64,000 bases of DNA. It comes from JAMXLO01 sp963749575. Its GTDB lineage: Bacteria; Pseudomonadota; Alphaproteobacteria; Acetobacterales; Acetobacteraceae. The translations under genes and the position numbers were made by a program. The notes below the pieces were generated by a model. The model had not been told where the DNA came from. It ran no database searches and saw nothing but the letters and a program-made list of their open reading frames with translations. The stretch spans positions 124,001 through 188,000 of the forward strand of contig CAVVNM010000009.1 in assembly GCA_963749575.1 (NCBI GenBank), read 5' to 3'. Position 1 is the stretch's first letter. Every line of letters begins with the position of its first letter. Shown in pieces: positions 1-8,701 of this stretch.

Positions 1-721
1 TTGCGACGTGCAGCAGCAGGTGCCACTGGCCCTGCGGACGGCGGCCCGATACTGCGGCTTCCGCCACAAACACCCCTTCAATTGCTATGTCGTGCGAGCC
101 GGTGCCGCGCATGCTCATCACATGCCAGGTGTCGAGGGTCCGTACGCCTTCGGACTTCAGCGACAGCGGGAAATGCAGCACCGTCGCACCTGCCTCGGGG
201 TCGTCGTATACGGCGCCGGTGATGAGATAGTCGCCCATCGGCACACCGCTGCCGAAAATCTTCCGGCCAGTCACGCGCCAGCCGCCATCGACCCGCTCGG
301 CCTTGCCGGTGCCGTTCAGCCAGTCCGATGCGCTGGTGCTGATCAACACCAGCTTCTGGTCGACGACGCGGCGCAGAAAGCTCTCCACCGCCTGCGGATC
401 GCGCCGCCAGCGCCAGACGAGGGTGGCGACCAGATGAGTGTGCATGCTCAACGCTAGCGCGGTCGATCCGCAGTGGCGGGCGAGCGTGCGCAGCATGTCC
501 GCGATCTCGTGATAGCTGGCGCCGCCGCCGCCCAGTTCCGCGGGTATGAACGCTGCGAACGCTCCCAGCGCCTTCAGTTCCGCGTAGTTCTCCGCCACGA
601 AGGCGTTGTCGGCGTCGTAGCTTGCGGCACGGGCAGCGAAGTCAGGCCCCACTGTCTGCATCAATGCCACCCAGTCGGCGCGTGTGGCCGGCGGGCGTTC
701 GTTCAGTTGGGCAGCAGACAT
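1..721 (-). CDS. Acyl-CoA dehydrogenase-family flavoprotein (3' end outside window)
   Basis: The reverse strand reads open from an ATG at 721 to the window edge, giving about 240 residues of the N-terminal and middle parts. The pattern matches the acyl-CoA dehydrogenase fold, close to the DszC/SfnC type of FAD- or FMN-dependent enzyme: a helical N-terminal half, then a beta domain with TGRKIFGSG and the DTWHVMSMRGTGSHD stretch typical of these proteins. A GGGAGGA ribosome binding site lies 8 bases before the ATG. It is divergent from an HxlR regulator remnant, which may once have controlled it. The substrate cannot be told. The C-terminal catalytic domain is not in the window. Confidence 0.8.
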   Translation of the reverse strand, partial: MSAAQLNERPPATRADWVALMQTVGPDFAARAASYDADNAFVAENYAELKALGAFAAFIPAELGGGGASYHEIADMLRTLARHCGSTALALSMHTHLVATLVWRWRRDPQAVESFLRRVVDQKLVLISTSASDWLNGTGKAERVDGGWRVTGRKIFGSGVPMGDYLITGAVYDDPEAGATVLHFPLSLKSEGVRTLDTWHVMSMRGTGSHDIAIEGVFVAEAAVSGRRPQGQWHLLLHVA

Positions 722-875
722 GTCGCGCTTCCTCCCGCTACGACACGTCGTATGGCGTGTCTGATCGTCCAGCCTCATGCATTGATCGCTTGGCCGGCAA
801 GTCCGAAATCTGCACCTGCCACGCTGATCCTCTCCGCCGGATCATGGCGGCGTCAAAAGGACACTGCGGAATGTC

Positions 876-974
876 ATGCCGCGTTACGCACAATTCTGCC
901 CGGTCGCCAAGGCAGCCGAGATCTTTGCCGATCGCTGGACGCCACTGATCGTGCAGGAGTTGTGCTTCGGGCAG
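876..974 (+). pseudogene. HxlR-family regulator, N-terminal remnant
   Basis: An ATG at 876 opens a frame whose first ~33 residues match the start of HxlR-type winged-helix regulators: FCPVAKAAEIFADRWTPLIVQEL corresponds, in two parts, to the family's CPVARALEVIGDRW and TLLIVREL. After about residue 33 the similarity stops. The rest of the helix-turn-helix and the wing are missing, and the frame runs out of family-like sequence into the 3' end of the convergent DMT gene. The usual family length is 100-230 residues. It looks like a regulator truncated by a deletion; its position divergent from the acyl-CoA dehydrogenase suggests that gene was its target. Confidence 0.6.
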
Positions 975-999
975 CAACCGACGCAGAAGACGTTCCGGT

Positions 1000-1926
1000 T
1001 CAGTCCTGATTCCGCGCCTGCGCTGGAAGCACTGAAGGGATCGGCGGCGACAGCACAGATCGCGGCTGTGGTTTGAGCCTGGATCGGGTCCCGTACCAGA
1101 CCTGTGCGATCACGGCCGCCACGACGATACCGCCGCCGATCAGACTGGTGACCGACGGCGTTTCGGCGAAGCATAGCCACACCCACGCGATGGCGAGCGG
1201 CGCCTCCAGCGTGTTCAGCAAGGCATTCTCGGTAGCCGAGACCCATCGACCGCCCAGCGTCAGCAGCGCCAGACCCAGCCCGAACTGGGTCGTGCCGAAC
1301 AGGAACAGATTGAGCATGTCGCCCGCACCCACCGCTAGCGGCGCGCCGAATGGCCAGACCGCGAGCGGACACAGCAGGGCCGACAGACATGCGGCCGGCA
1401 GCATCGGTGTGGCCTGCTGCCGGCGCAGGATCAGCATCATGATCGCCATGCAGACGGTCATGCCGAAGGCCATCAGATCGCCGATCAGATGGCCGTCGGT
1501 GACGGCGCCACCGACCATGATGCTGACCCCGAACAGGGCAACGAGACTGGCGGTGAGCGTGCTCCATGGCTCCGCAATGCCGAGCCACAGCCAGCCAAGA
1601 CCGGCGGTGACGAATGGTGCCGCGGCGAAGATCACGGCGACATCGGCGACCGACGTGCGACGAAAGGCGTTGAGGTAAAGAATCGTGGCGGCGGTCGAGA
1701 ACAGCGCCACCGCGAGGCCGGGGCGGCCGACCGCTCGGATCGCGGCCAGCGTGCGGCGTCGTTCCTGCACAACGATGATGCCGAGGATCATCAGGCCGGC
1801 GAACAATCCGCGCCAGAACAGCATGGTCCAGACGTCGAGCTGGATCAGCCGCGTAAAGAAACCCGCCGAGCTGAAGGCGACCATCGAAAGGGTGATCAGC
1901 AGGACACCCCGGGCGTGTCGATCCAT
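1000..1926 (-). CDS. DMT-superfamily permease (EamA domains)
   Basis: This 308-residue inner-membrane protein has about ten hydrophobic segments arranged as two EamA repeats, the usual layout of drug/metabolite transporters. Visible family features are the opening helix with FSSAGFFTRL, the half-way YLNAFRRTSVADVAVIFAAAP segment (split here only for reading) and the second-repeat ENALLNTLEAPLA stretch. Length is normal for the family (280-310). The ATG at 1926 is preceded by a weak AGG-type ribosome binding site. Its 3' end abuts the HxlR remnant. The exported or imported compound cannot be inferred. Confidence 0.85.
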   Translation of the reverse strand: MDRHARGVLLITLSMVAFSSAGFFTRLIQLDVWTMLFWRGLFAGLMILGIIVVQERRRTLAAIRAVGRPGLAVALFSTAATILYLNAFRRTSVADVAVIFAAAPFVTAGLGWLWLGIAEPWSTLTASLVALFGVSIMVGGAVTDGHLIGDLMAFGMTVCMAIMMLILRRQQATPMLPAACLSALLCPLAVWPFGAPLAVGAGDMLNLFLFGTTQFGLGLALLTLGGRWVSATENALLNTLEAPLAIAWVWLCFAETPSVTSLIGGGIVVAAVIAQVWYGTRSRLKPQPRSVLSPPIPSVLPAQARNQD

Positions 1927-2003
1927 TCGTCTACCTGTCCGCTATGCCGGCCGGATGATACCGCCCACATGCTGACAGCGTTGTGTCAGCACTCCGCGTG
2001 GTC

Positions 2004-2828
2004 TCATCCGTGGCTCGCCACCATTCGTCCTGCGCCCTCGATCACCGCGTCCCAGTCATCCACTTCGCGGTTCACCGGGGCGATCAGCACGTGCTGCACG
2101 CCGACCGCCGCGTAGGCCGCGAGCCGATCGCGCAGCTCGCCCTGATCCTTGCCGTTCCACTGCATCCGCATCGAGATGGTGAAACCGTCCGGCCGCGCCG
2201 CGCGCAGCCGTCGCACGATCGGGGCGGCCTCCTCCGGCGTCTCGCGCGAGCCGTGCCAGCCATCGGCGATGCGGATCATGCGCTTCAGCGCCGCGTCTGA
2301 ACTGCCGCCGATCCATAGCGGGATTGGACTGATCGGCAGCGGCAGCATCGTCATCTCGGTGATCTTCGCCGGGATGTATTTCGCCTCGAACGTCACCGGG
2401 TCCTGCGTCCACACCGCGCGCATCATCGCGATGCCCTCGTCCATCCGACGCCCGCGTTCCTTGAACGGCACGCCGAGCGCGGCGAACTCCGGCTCCAGCC
2501 AGCCGACGCCGGCGCCCAGGATCAGCCGACCGCCCGACAGGTTGTGCAGCGTCGCCAGCTCCTTCGCCAGCGGCAGCGGATGGCGCATCGGCAGCACCAG
2601 CACCGTGGTGCCGAGGCGCACGCGCTCGGTCACCGCGGCGACGTAGCTCAGCGTCACCACCGGATCGTAGAACAGCGGCGAGCGAGGGAACTCCTTGCGC
2701 GGCACGATGATATGCTCGCTGACCCAGACATCGTCGAACCCCAGCGCCTCGGCGCGGATCGCATGGCGGCGGATCAGCGCCGGTGTCGCCTGTTCGCCGG
2801 CATGCGGCAGATGGATGCCAAGCTGCAT
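2004..2828 (-). CDS. LLM-class (luciferase-like) F420-dependent oxidoreductase
   Basis: The 274-residue protein is a bacterial-luciferase-like TIM barrel, closest in pattern to the F420-dependent Rv2161c-type group. It opens with MQLGIHLPHAG and has FDDVWVSEHI, LGTTVLVLPMRHP, LSGGRLILGAGVGW and PLWIGGSS, which line the cofactor pocket in this family. The open frame continues far upstream, but the ATG at 2828 is chosen because GAGGGG lies about 9 bases before it and the protein fold begins there. It is divergent from the SMP-30 gene with a 63-base gap, so both promoters must lie in that gap. Substrate unknown. Confidence 0.85.
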   Translation of the reverse strand: MQLGIHLPHAGEQATPALIRRHAIRAEALGFDDVWVSEHIIVPRKEFPRSPLFYDPVVTLSYVAAVTERVRLGTTVLVLPMRHPLPLAKELATLHNLSGGRLILGAGVGWLEPEFAALGVPFKERGRRMDEGIAMMRAVWTQDPVTFEAKYIPAKITEMTMLPLPISPIPLWIGGSSDAALKRMIRIADGWHGSRETPEEAAPIVRRLRAARPDGFTISMRMQWNGKDQGELRDRLAAYAAVGVQHVLIAPVNREVDDWDAVIEGAGRMVASHG

Positions 2829-2891
2829 GATGTTGTCCCCTCGGTTGGTGCGCCGCAGAATGCGCGCAACGGGAACAGGAGGAAACGCCAC

Positions 2892-3836
2892 ATGACATCG
2901 CGATGGGATTCGCCGGCGCCGATCCGCTATCCGGACGCCGACATCGTCTCGCTCGATCCGCGGTTCGACCGCATCGCCCTGGGTCATGCGGCGATCGAGC
3001 GGATCGTCACCGGCTGCCGCTTCACCGAGGGCCCGGTGTGGTTCGGCGACACGCGCCAGCTTCTGGTCAGCGACATCCCGAACGACCGCATCATGCGTTG
3101 GGACGAGGAGACCGGCGCGGTCAGCATGTTCCGCAAGCCGTCGCATCATGCCAACGGCAACACGCGCGATCGCCAGGGGCGGCTGATCACCTGCGAGATG
3201 GGCAGCCAGCGGCTGACCCGCACCGAGTATGATGGCACGATCACCGTGCTGGCGGATCGCTTCGACGGCAAGCGGCTCACCGGGCCGAACGATGTGGTGG
3301 TGAAGTCGGACGGCTCGATCTGGTTCAGCGACAACGGCGCCGGCATCCGCGGCAATTACCTGGGACACAAGGGCACGCCCGAGCTGCGGTACCGGGTGTA
3401 TCGCATCGACGGGAAGACCGGCGCGCTGACAGTGGCGATCGACGACATGGCGCGGCCGAACGGGCTGGCATTCTCGCCCGACGAGGCGCGGCTGTATGTC
3501 GTCGATACGCCAGCGGAACCGAAGACCACGCATGTCTACGACATCGCCGATGGCGCCAAGGCGGTGAACGGCCGGGTGTTCTTCGACACCAAGGGCTACG
3601 CGGACGGCATCCGCTGCGACACCGAGGGCAATGTCTGGTGCGGCTTCTCCGGCGGCGAGGGCGAGGACGGTGTCGCGGTGTTTGCTCCCGACGGCAGGCT
3701 GATCGGCCGCATCCTGCTGCCCGAGCGCTGTGCCAACGTCTGCTTCGGCGGTGTGAAGCGGAACCGCCTGTTCATGGCGGCGAGTCAGTCGGTCTATGCG
3801 CTGTATGTGGAGGCGCAAGGCGCGCCTGGCGGGTAG
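2892..3836 (+). CDS. SMP-30/gluconolactonase-family lactonase
   Basis: The 314-residue protein is a six-bladed beta-propeller of the SMP-30/gluconolaconase/LRE family, which hydrolyses lactones with a bound divalent metal. Visible are FTEGPVWFGD (the metal-binding Glu in blade 1), TGPNDVVVKSDGSIWFSDN, RPNGLAFSPDEARLYVVDT (the Asn and Asp metal-ligand region) and DGIRCDTEGNVW. The start at 2892 follows CAGGAGG, a strong ribosome binding site. It is divergent from the LLM oxidoreductase, and together they suggest oxidation of a carbonyl or sugar followed by lactone opening; that coupling is inference. Confidence 0.9.
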   Translation: MTSRWDSPAPIRYPDADIVSLDPRFDRIALGHAAIERIVTGCRFTEGPVWFGDTRQLLVSDIPNDRIMRWDEETGAVSMFRKPSHHANGNTRDRQGRLITCEMGSQRLTRTEYDGTITVLADRFDGKRLTGPNDVVVKSDGSIWFSDNGAGIRGNYLGHKGTPELRYRVYRIDGKTGALTVAIDDMARPNGLAFSPDEARLYVVDTPAEPKTTHVYDIADGAKAVNGRVFFDTKGYADGIRCDTEGNVWCGFSGGEGEDGVAVFAPDGRLIGRILLPERCANVCFGGVKRNRLFMAASQSVYALYVEAQGAPGG

Positions 3837-3940
3837 CGGCACGGTCCCCGCATTGCGCCAGGATCAGCCCACTGGACAGGTGGGATGCGGCGGGATACTC
3901 GGGGTCTGGTCGCATCCTGGACTGGCTGCCACGGAGATCG

Positions 3941-5323
3941 ATGTCGGCAATGCGTTTTCAATGGCTCGGAGCCGTTTCGCTGGTAGCGGCGGTCGCACTC
4001 ACCCCGGCTTTGGCCGCTCGCCCGGCGCTTGCCGCGACGGCCGACGATCAACCCGGTCTCGCTGCACGGGTCGCCGCCCTGATGCCCAGCGTGGCCGAGA
4101 TCAAGACGATCGCGGATACGTCGCAGGGGCGCAAGTTCTTCGAGGGCGCCGGCTTCGTCATTGATCCGTCGGGCCTGATCGTGACCAATCGCCACGTCAT
4201 TGCCGGCGCCTTCGAGATCAACGCGATCGTCCCGGGCTTCCCACCGCTGCCTGCCAAGCCCGTGTTCGTAAGCGAACTTATCGACGTCGCCATCCTGAAG
4301 GTCGATGCCGGCCGGCCGCTGCCGCCGGTGAAGCTTGGCGACAGCAGCAAAGTGCGGGTCGGCGATTCCGTGCTGCTGCTCGGCAACCCACTGGGGATTG
4401 GCAGTTCGCTCAGCACCGGCGTGATCAGCGCGCTCAACCGCGACATCGGCGAGACGATGTACGACCATTTCTTCCAGACCGACGCGGCGCTGAACCATGG
4501 CAATTCCGGCGGGCCAATGTTCAACATGGACGGCGAAGTGATCGCCATCGGCACCGGGCTCACCAGCTCGCCCGGCAACACCGGCTCGATCGGCATCGGC
4601 TATTCGCTGCCGATCAACGACGTGAAGTTCGTGATCGACCAGTTCATGAAGACCGGCCAGGTGCGTCACGGCACCCTTGGCGTGCGCGCGCAACGGATTA
4701 CCAACGACCTTGCCACGGCGTTCGGCCTCGACGCGCCGCGCGGCGCGATCGTTACCGACGTCGATCCGACCGGCCCGGCCGCGGGCAAGATACGAAAAGG
4801 CGACATTGTTCTTAGCGTGGACGATCAGGATGCCTCGGACATGCCTGCGGTTGCCCGCCTTGTTGCCGTAGCGCCGGCCGGCAAGGCGCTGCAGGTTCGG
4901 CTGCTGCGCGACCGCGCCGAGCAGACCGTCGCCCTGAACGTGGCGGACGCAACCGACGATCCGAAGGTCGGGATGGCCATTCTGGGCCATCCCATGTCTG
5001 AGCGCATGGCATTTGCGACGCCATCGAACCCCGGGATGGGGCTCGCGGCGCTCAGTGAGCCGATGCGCGCCAAGTTCATGCTCCAGCCCCAACAGCAGGG
5101 CGTGTTGGTGACCGACGTCGCTCCGAACAGTGCCGCCGCGCGGCGTCGGATCGTCACGGGTGAGTTGATCGAGGCGGTCGGCGACCGCTCGGTAAGCACG
5201 CCTGAAGATGTGCAGCAGGCGCTGAAGGCAATCGCCGACCGGCGCATGGCGTTCGCACCACTGCTGGTCCGTGGCGAGCAGGGTCCGCGCTGGGTGCCAC
5301 TGGAGCTGGAGCCCGATCGGTAG
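3941..5323 (+). CDS. Trypsin-like serine protease with two PDZ domains (HtrA/DegP-like)
   Basis: This 460-residue protein starts with a signal peptide (residues ~4-33, ending in ALAAT) and is therefore likely periplasmic. The protease domain carries the triad His85 (TNRHVIAG), Asp115 (IDVAILKV) and Ser189 (NHGNSGGP). Two PDZ domains follow at about 245-340 and 365-455, as in DegP/HtrA proteins that degrade or chaperone misfolded envelope proteins. ATG 3941 follows a GGAG; a second in-frame ATG at 3950 is possible and would shorten the n-region by three residues. It stands alone between the lactonase and the convergent AmpG-like gene. Which of degP, degQ or degS it corresponds to cannot be decided. 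Confidence 0.88.
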   Translation: MSAMRFQWLGAVSLVAAVALTPALAARPALAATADDQPGLAARVAALMPSVAEIKTIADTSQGRKFFEGAGFVIDPSGLIVTNRHVIAGAFEINAIVPGFPPLPAKPVFVSELIDVAILKVDAGRPLPPVKLGDSSKVRVGDSVLLLGNPLGIGSSLSTGVISALNRDIGETMYDHFFQTDAALNHGNSGGPMFNMDGEVIAIGTGLTSSPGNTGSIGIGYSLPINDVKFVIDQFMKTGQVRHGTLGVRAQRITNDLATAFGLDAPRGAIVTDVDPTGPAAGKIRKGDIVLSVDDQDASDMPAVARLVAVAPAGKALQVRLLRDRAEQTVALNVADATDDPKVGMAILGHPMSERMAFATPSNPGMGLAALSEPMRAKFMLQPQQQGVLVTDVAPNSAAARRRIVTGELIEAVGDRSVSTPEDVQQALKAIADRRMAFAPLLVRGEQGPRWVPLELEPDR

Positions 5324-5356
5324 GAACACGCGAGTGCCGGTCGCAACCGCAGTCCG

Positions 5357-6604
5357 TCATTCCGCCGTGTGATCGGTGGAGAAGAGCCAGCCCCTGCTCT
5401 GCTCCTCAACCGGATACCTGCGCAGCAACACCAGCATCAGTCCCATCGACGGCAGGGCGGCGAACATGCACAGCGCGTAGAACGCCACCCACCCCATCTG
5501 CGCGGCCAGCACGCCCGATGCGCCGCCGATGGTGTGCACTGCGATCGCCGCCAGCGACGACAGCAGCGCGTAATGCGTGGCGGTGAACTCACGCGAACAC
5601 AGGCCGGACAGGTAGGTGATGAACGCCGCGTCCGCCATGCCCTGTGCGAACGCCTCGGTGGTGACGGTGGCGAACAGCACGTGGTGCTCGCCTGCCGACA
5701 CGGCGAGCAGGAGATACATCGCCATGGCGATGGTCTGCGCCCAGCCGGTGCGCAACAGCGCCCGTCCGGTGCCGAGGCGCGCCACCAGCCAGCCGCCCAG
5801 TGCGATGCCCGCCAGGGTGCCGCCCAATGAGAACCAGCCGGTCGCCGCGATCGCCCCGCGCGAGAAGCCCAGCGCACGATAGAACGGTGCGGTCATGATG
5901 CCGGCCATCGCCTCGCCCAGCTTGAACAACGCGACAAAGGCCAGGATCAGCAGGGCACCGCGGCGGGTGAGGAAGTCGCGCAGCGGCTCGATCACTGCGT
6001 ACGCGAGCCGGGCCGTGAAGTGTCCCGGCCGGTCTCGGCGGGCTGCCGGCGGCGGTTCGGGCGCCAGCAACGTGACGACCAGCCCGAGGCCGATCAACCC
6101 CGCCACGCCCAGCAGCGCAACGTGCCACCCGACCAGGCCGACGGCGGATATCACTCCGGTGGTCGCGATCAACAAGGCGACGCGATAGCCCCAGACATAG
6201 GCTGCCATCGCCGCGCCCTGGCGGTGCTGGGGAAACACCTCGATGCGCCAGGCATCGACCACGATGTCCTGGCTCGCCGACAGGAAGGCGACCGACGCCG
6301 CTATGGTGAAGGCGACCAACGGGAGGTGTGCCGGGTCGGACAGTGCCAGCAAGGCAGCCGTGGTGGCCAGCGCCGGCTGGATCGCGGCGAGCCAGCCGCG
6401 GCGGCGGCCCAGGCGGCGCAGCGGGCCCGGCGGAGAGGCATTGTCGAGCACCGGCGCCCACAGGAACTTCAGCGAGTAGGCGAGGCCGATGTTCGCGGTC
6501 AGGCCGATCAGCGCGAGGGAGACGCCGCCCTCGGAGAGCCACAGGCGGAACGTGAAGCCGGACAGTGGCAAAGGCAGGCCGGCAACGAAGCCATAGGCAG
6601 CCAT
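5357..6604 (-). CDS. ampG: AmpG-like muropeptide MFS permease
   Basis: The protein has twelve predicted membrane segments and the signature AYGFVAGLPLPLSG-FTFRLWLSEGG of AmpG permeases, which import anhydro-muropeptides from the periplasm for recycling. The core YSLKFLWAPVLD and SQDIVVDAWRIE motifs are also AmpG-like. The start is uncertain. The frame is open to a TTG at 6796, but that stretch translates a palindromic repeat (PRPPPVQGEG) and overlaps the GNAT gene, so ATG 6604 is used, although no clear ribosome binding site precedes it and the true start may lie up to ~20 codons upstream. It fits with the ampD-like amidase remnant 37 kb away. Confidence 0.75.
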   Translation of the reverse strand: MAAYGFVAGLPLPLSGFTFRLWLSEGGVSLALIGLTANIGLAYSLKFLWAPVLDNASPPGPLRRLGRRRGWLAAIQPALATTAALLALSDPAHLPLVAFTIAASVAFLSASQDIVVDAWRIEVFPQHRQGAAMAAYVWGYRVALLIATTGVISAVGLVGWHVALLGVAGLIGLGLVVTLLAPEPPPAARRDRPGHFTARLAYAVIEPLRDFLTRRGALLILAFVALFKLGEAMAGIMTAPFYRALGFSRGAIAATGWFSLGGTLAGIALGGWLVARLGTGRALLRTGWAQTIAMAMYLLLAVSAGEHHVLFATVTTEAFAQGMADAAFITYLSGLCSREFTATHYALLSSLAAIAVHTIGGASGVLAAQMGWVAFYALCMFAALPSMGLMLVLLRRYPVEEQSRGWLFSTDHTAE

Positions 6605-6639
6605 CAGCCAGAGGTGTGGGCCAGCGGACGCCGTTGTCC

Positions 6640-6716
6640 CGGCCCGCTCCCGCGAGGGGAGCGGCAGCGCGTACCGCGCTCCCTCGCCCTGCACCGGAGG
6701 GGGGCGGGGGGAGGGT
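6640..6716. repeat. Degenerate palindromic GC-rich repeat
   Basis: This short intergenic stretch between the GNAT and AmpG-like genes contains a CGCTCCC/GGGAGCG inverted repeat followed by a C-rich/G-rich run. It resembles a decayed relative of the 40-bp-arm repeats at 35101 and 57771. Read in frame it gives the PRPPPVQGEG-type peptide common where such repeats are mistaken for coding sequence. Confidence 0.45.
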
Positions 6717-6728
6717 GCTTCGGGAAAC

Positions 6729-7244
6729 CTACGGAACGTCCGCGTCACCTCGGCCCAGCGGACGCTGCATGGACACGACGTCGACCCAGCGGCCAAATTT
6801 CACGCCCACCGCCCGCAGCGTGCCGACCATCTGGAACCCCAGGCTGGCATGCACCCCAATCGATCCGGTGTTCTCGGAATCGCCGATCACCGCAAGCATC
6901 TGCCGCATGCCGCAGGCGGTGGCATCCTCGATCAGTCGGGCTACCAGTGCCTTGCCCACCCCCTGCCCACGCACATCCTCGCGCACATACACGCTGTCCT
7001 CGACGCAGAACCGGTACGCCGACCGGTCGCGGAACTGAGTGAAATATGCATACCCCAGCACGCCGGTCGCATCCGCCGCGACGAGCCAGGACCAGCCGTG
7101 GCTGACCACCTTGTCGAACCGTTCGGTCATCTCCTCGACCGACGGCGGTGCTTCCTCGAAGGTGCCGGTGCCGGTCAGCACGTGGTGGGCATAGATCGAC
7201 TGGATGTCGGCAATATCCGTCGTGGTCGCCGCGCGTATCTGCAT
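6729..7244 (-). CDS. GNAT N-acetyltransferase (phosphinothricin acetyltransferase-like)
   Basis: At 171 residues this is a full-length GNAT enzyme that transfers acetyl from acetyl-CoA to an amine. The opening MQIRAATTTDIADIQSIYAHH and the GTGTFEEAPPS loop are typical of the Pat/Bar (phosphinothricin or methionine sulfoximine) subgroup. The acetyl-CoA loop is VREDVRGQGVGKAL, followed by LASLGF-like GVHASLGFQMVG. The 3' neighbour on the same strand is the AmpG-like gene; the amidase lies 18 bases upstream, so the three may be co-transcribed. The natural substrate in environmental bacteria is usually unknown. Confidence 0.85.
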   Translation of the reverse strand: MQIRAATTTDIADIQSIYAHHVLTGTGTFEEAPPSVEEMTERFDKVVSHGWSWLVAADATGVLGYAYFTQFRDRSAYRFCVEDSVYVREDVRGQGVGKALVARLIEDATACGMRQMLAVIGDSENTGSIGVHASLGFQMVGTLRAVGVKFGRWVDVVSMQRPLGRGDADVP

Positions 7245-7262
7245 CGCCCCTTGGTTCTCCGC

Positions 7263-8456
7263 TCAGACCGCGAGTCCAAGCACGGCAGCCGCATCGCAGG
7301 CAAACGCCAACAGCCCGCGGTCGAGACCGGGACCGGCGACCAGTGAGATGCCGACCGGTGTGCCGTTCACGGCACCCGCCGGCAGCGTCACTTCCGGCAA
7401 CCCACAGAATCCGGCGATCGCCGTCACGCCGATGGTCGCTGCCCGGATCTCGTCCTGCACCGCCATGCCGGAGGTCAGCAATGGTGCCGGGCAAGGGCTG
7501 GTCGGATGGATCAGCACTGCACCGCCGGCCAGCAGCGGCCGGACCCGGGCCTGCAGCAGGCGCCGGAATATCCGTCCGGATTCGGCGACCGCCGGGTCGG
7601 TGGCGCGGGCGGCGGCGAAACGCTCGGCGATGCCGGGGCCGAAGCGTGGCTTCATGGTCTCGACCCAGCTGCCGAGACAGGCCCAGACCTCCTCCGCCTG
7701 CACGGTGCGGAAATGATCGTAGATGCTGTCGATGCCCTCCGGCGCCAGCCGCAGGCCGATCGCCCTGCCGCACCACTGTTCCAGTCGTTCCAATGCCGGG
7801 TGCAGCGCTTCGGCAACGCCGGGCTGCGCGTTGACCCAGGCCTCCTCGAACCGCAGCAGCGGGCCATCCACCGCCCCGCGGCCGCCAGGCAACAGTACCT
7901 CGCCGACTGCAGCCAGCAGCGCCGGGTTTCGGGTGAACCAACCGCAGGTATCGAAGCTCGGTGCCAGCGGGCAGGCGCCCGCGAGGCTGACCGCGCCGTG
8001 GCTGGGACGGATGCCGAACAGGCCGCAGTAGCTTGCCGGGATGCGTACCGAGCCGCCGGTATCGGAGCCGAGCGCGAAGTCGACCAGGCCGGCAGCGACC
8101 GCGGCGGCGGAGCCGCAGCTCGATCCACCCGGGAAGCGGTCTGGCGCGCGCGGATTGAGCGGAGTTCCCTGCCAGATGTTCTCTCCGGTCAGGCCATAGG
8201 CGAGCTCGACGGTCTTGGTCTTGCCAACCAGCCGCGCGCCCGCCTGCAACAGCGCGGTGACGACCGGAGCGGTTGTGCTCGCGACCCCGTGTGTGCTCGC
8301 CCAATCGGGATTGCCGTAGGTCGTCATGGCGCCTGCGACGTCGAAAAGGTCCTTCACCGCGAAGCTGAGGCCGGACAGCCGGCCGCTGCCCAGTGGCAGG
8401 CGCTCCAGGCGAGGCCCAGGCACGAAGGCTCCCACCGTGTCGTCCAATGCCGCCAT
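7263..8456 (-). CDS. Amidase signature-family amidase
   Basis: This 397-residue amidase-signature enzyme hydrolyses a C-N amide bond. The Ser-cisSer-Lys triad is visible: Lys35 in FAVKDLFDVAG, Ser112 in GGSSCGSA and Ser136 in GSDTGGSVRIPA. Length matches the shorter amidases of the family (390-470). ATG 8456 is preceded by GGGA at a 9-base distance; the frame is open further upstream but without family similarity. It leads a possible minus-strand unit with the GNAT and AmpG-like genes. The substrate is not evident, and it lacks the context of a gatCAB operon. Confidence 0.85.
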   Translation of the reverse strand: MAALDDTVGAFVPGPRLERLPLGSGRLSGLSFAVKDLFDVAGAMTTYGNPDWASTHGVASTTAPVVTALLQAGARLVGKTKTVELAYGLTGENIWQGTPLNPRAPDRFPGGSSCGSAAAVAAGLVDFALGSDTGGSVRIPASYCGLFGIRPSHGAVSLAGACPLAPSFDTCGWFTRNPALLAAVGEVLLPGGRGAVDGPLLRFEEAWVNAQPGVAEALHPALERLEQWCGRAIGLRLAPEGIDSIYDHFRTVQAEEVWACLGSWVETMKPRFGPGIAERFAAARATDPAVAESGRIFRRLLQARVRPLLAGGAVLIHPTSPCPAPLLTSGMAVQDEIRAATIGVTAIAGFCGLPEVTLPAGAVNGTPVGISLVAGPGLDRGLLAFACDAAAVLGLAV

Positions 8457-8701
8457 GCGCTTGGTTCCCACCCGTGGGTTGTGCCATAACCCGGTCACGT
8501 GCCGTGCCCCGGTAGGACCGCCGGCCCCCAACCTAGGATTTACTGGCAAATTGTAGACAGAATGGGGCATACTTCCCAACGGTTCTCCGCGGTCGAAGAT
8601 TGGCGTTTTCGGGCGGATACTGCCAGGGTCGAGCATGCCGCTGCTGGTCCGGCCTGCATCGGGGCAAGACCCCCTGTGGTCGGACCTGCCTCTGAGGGGG
8701 A

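Noticed and set aside
3794..5329. A 511-codon minus-strand open frame opposite the HtrA-like protease
   Set aside because: The plus strand has a signal peptide, catalytic triad and PDZ domains; the minus reading has none of these.
6605..6796. N-terminal extension of the AmpG-like protein from a TTG at 6796
   Set aside because: It translates a palindromic repeat and overlaps the end of the GNAT gene. AmpG similarity begins close to 6604.
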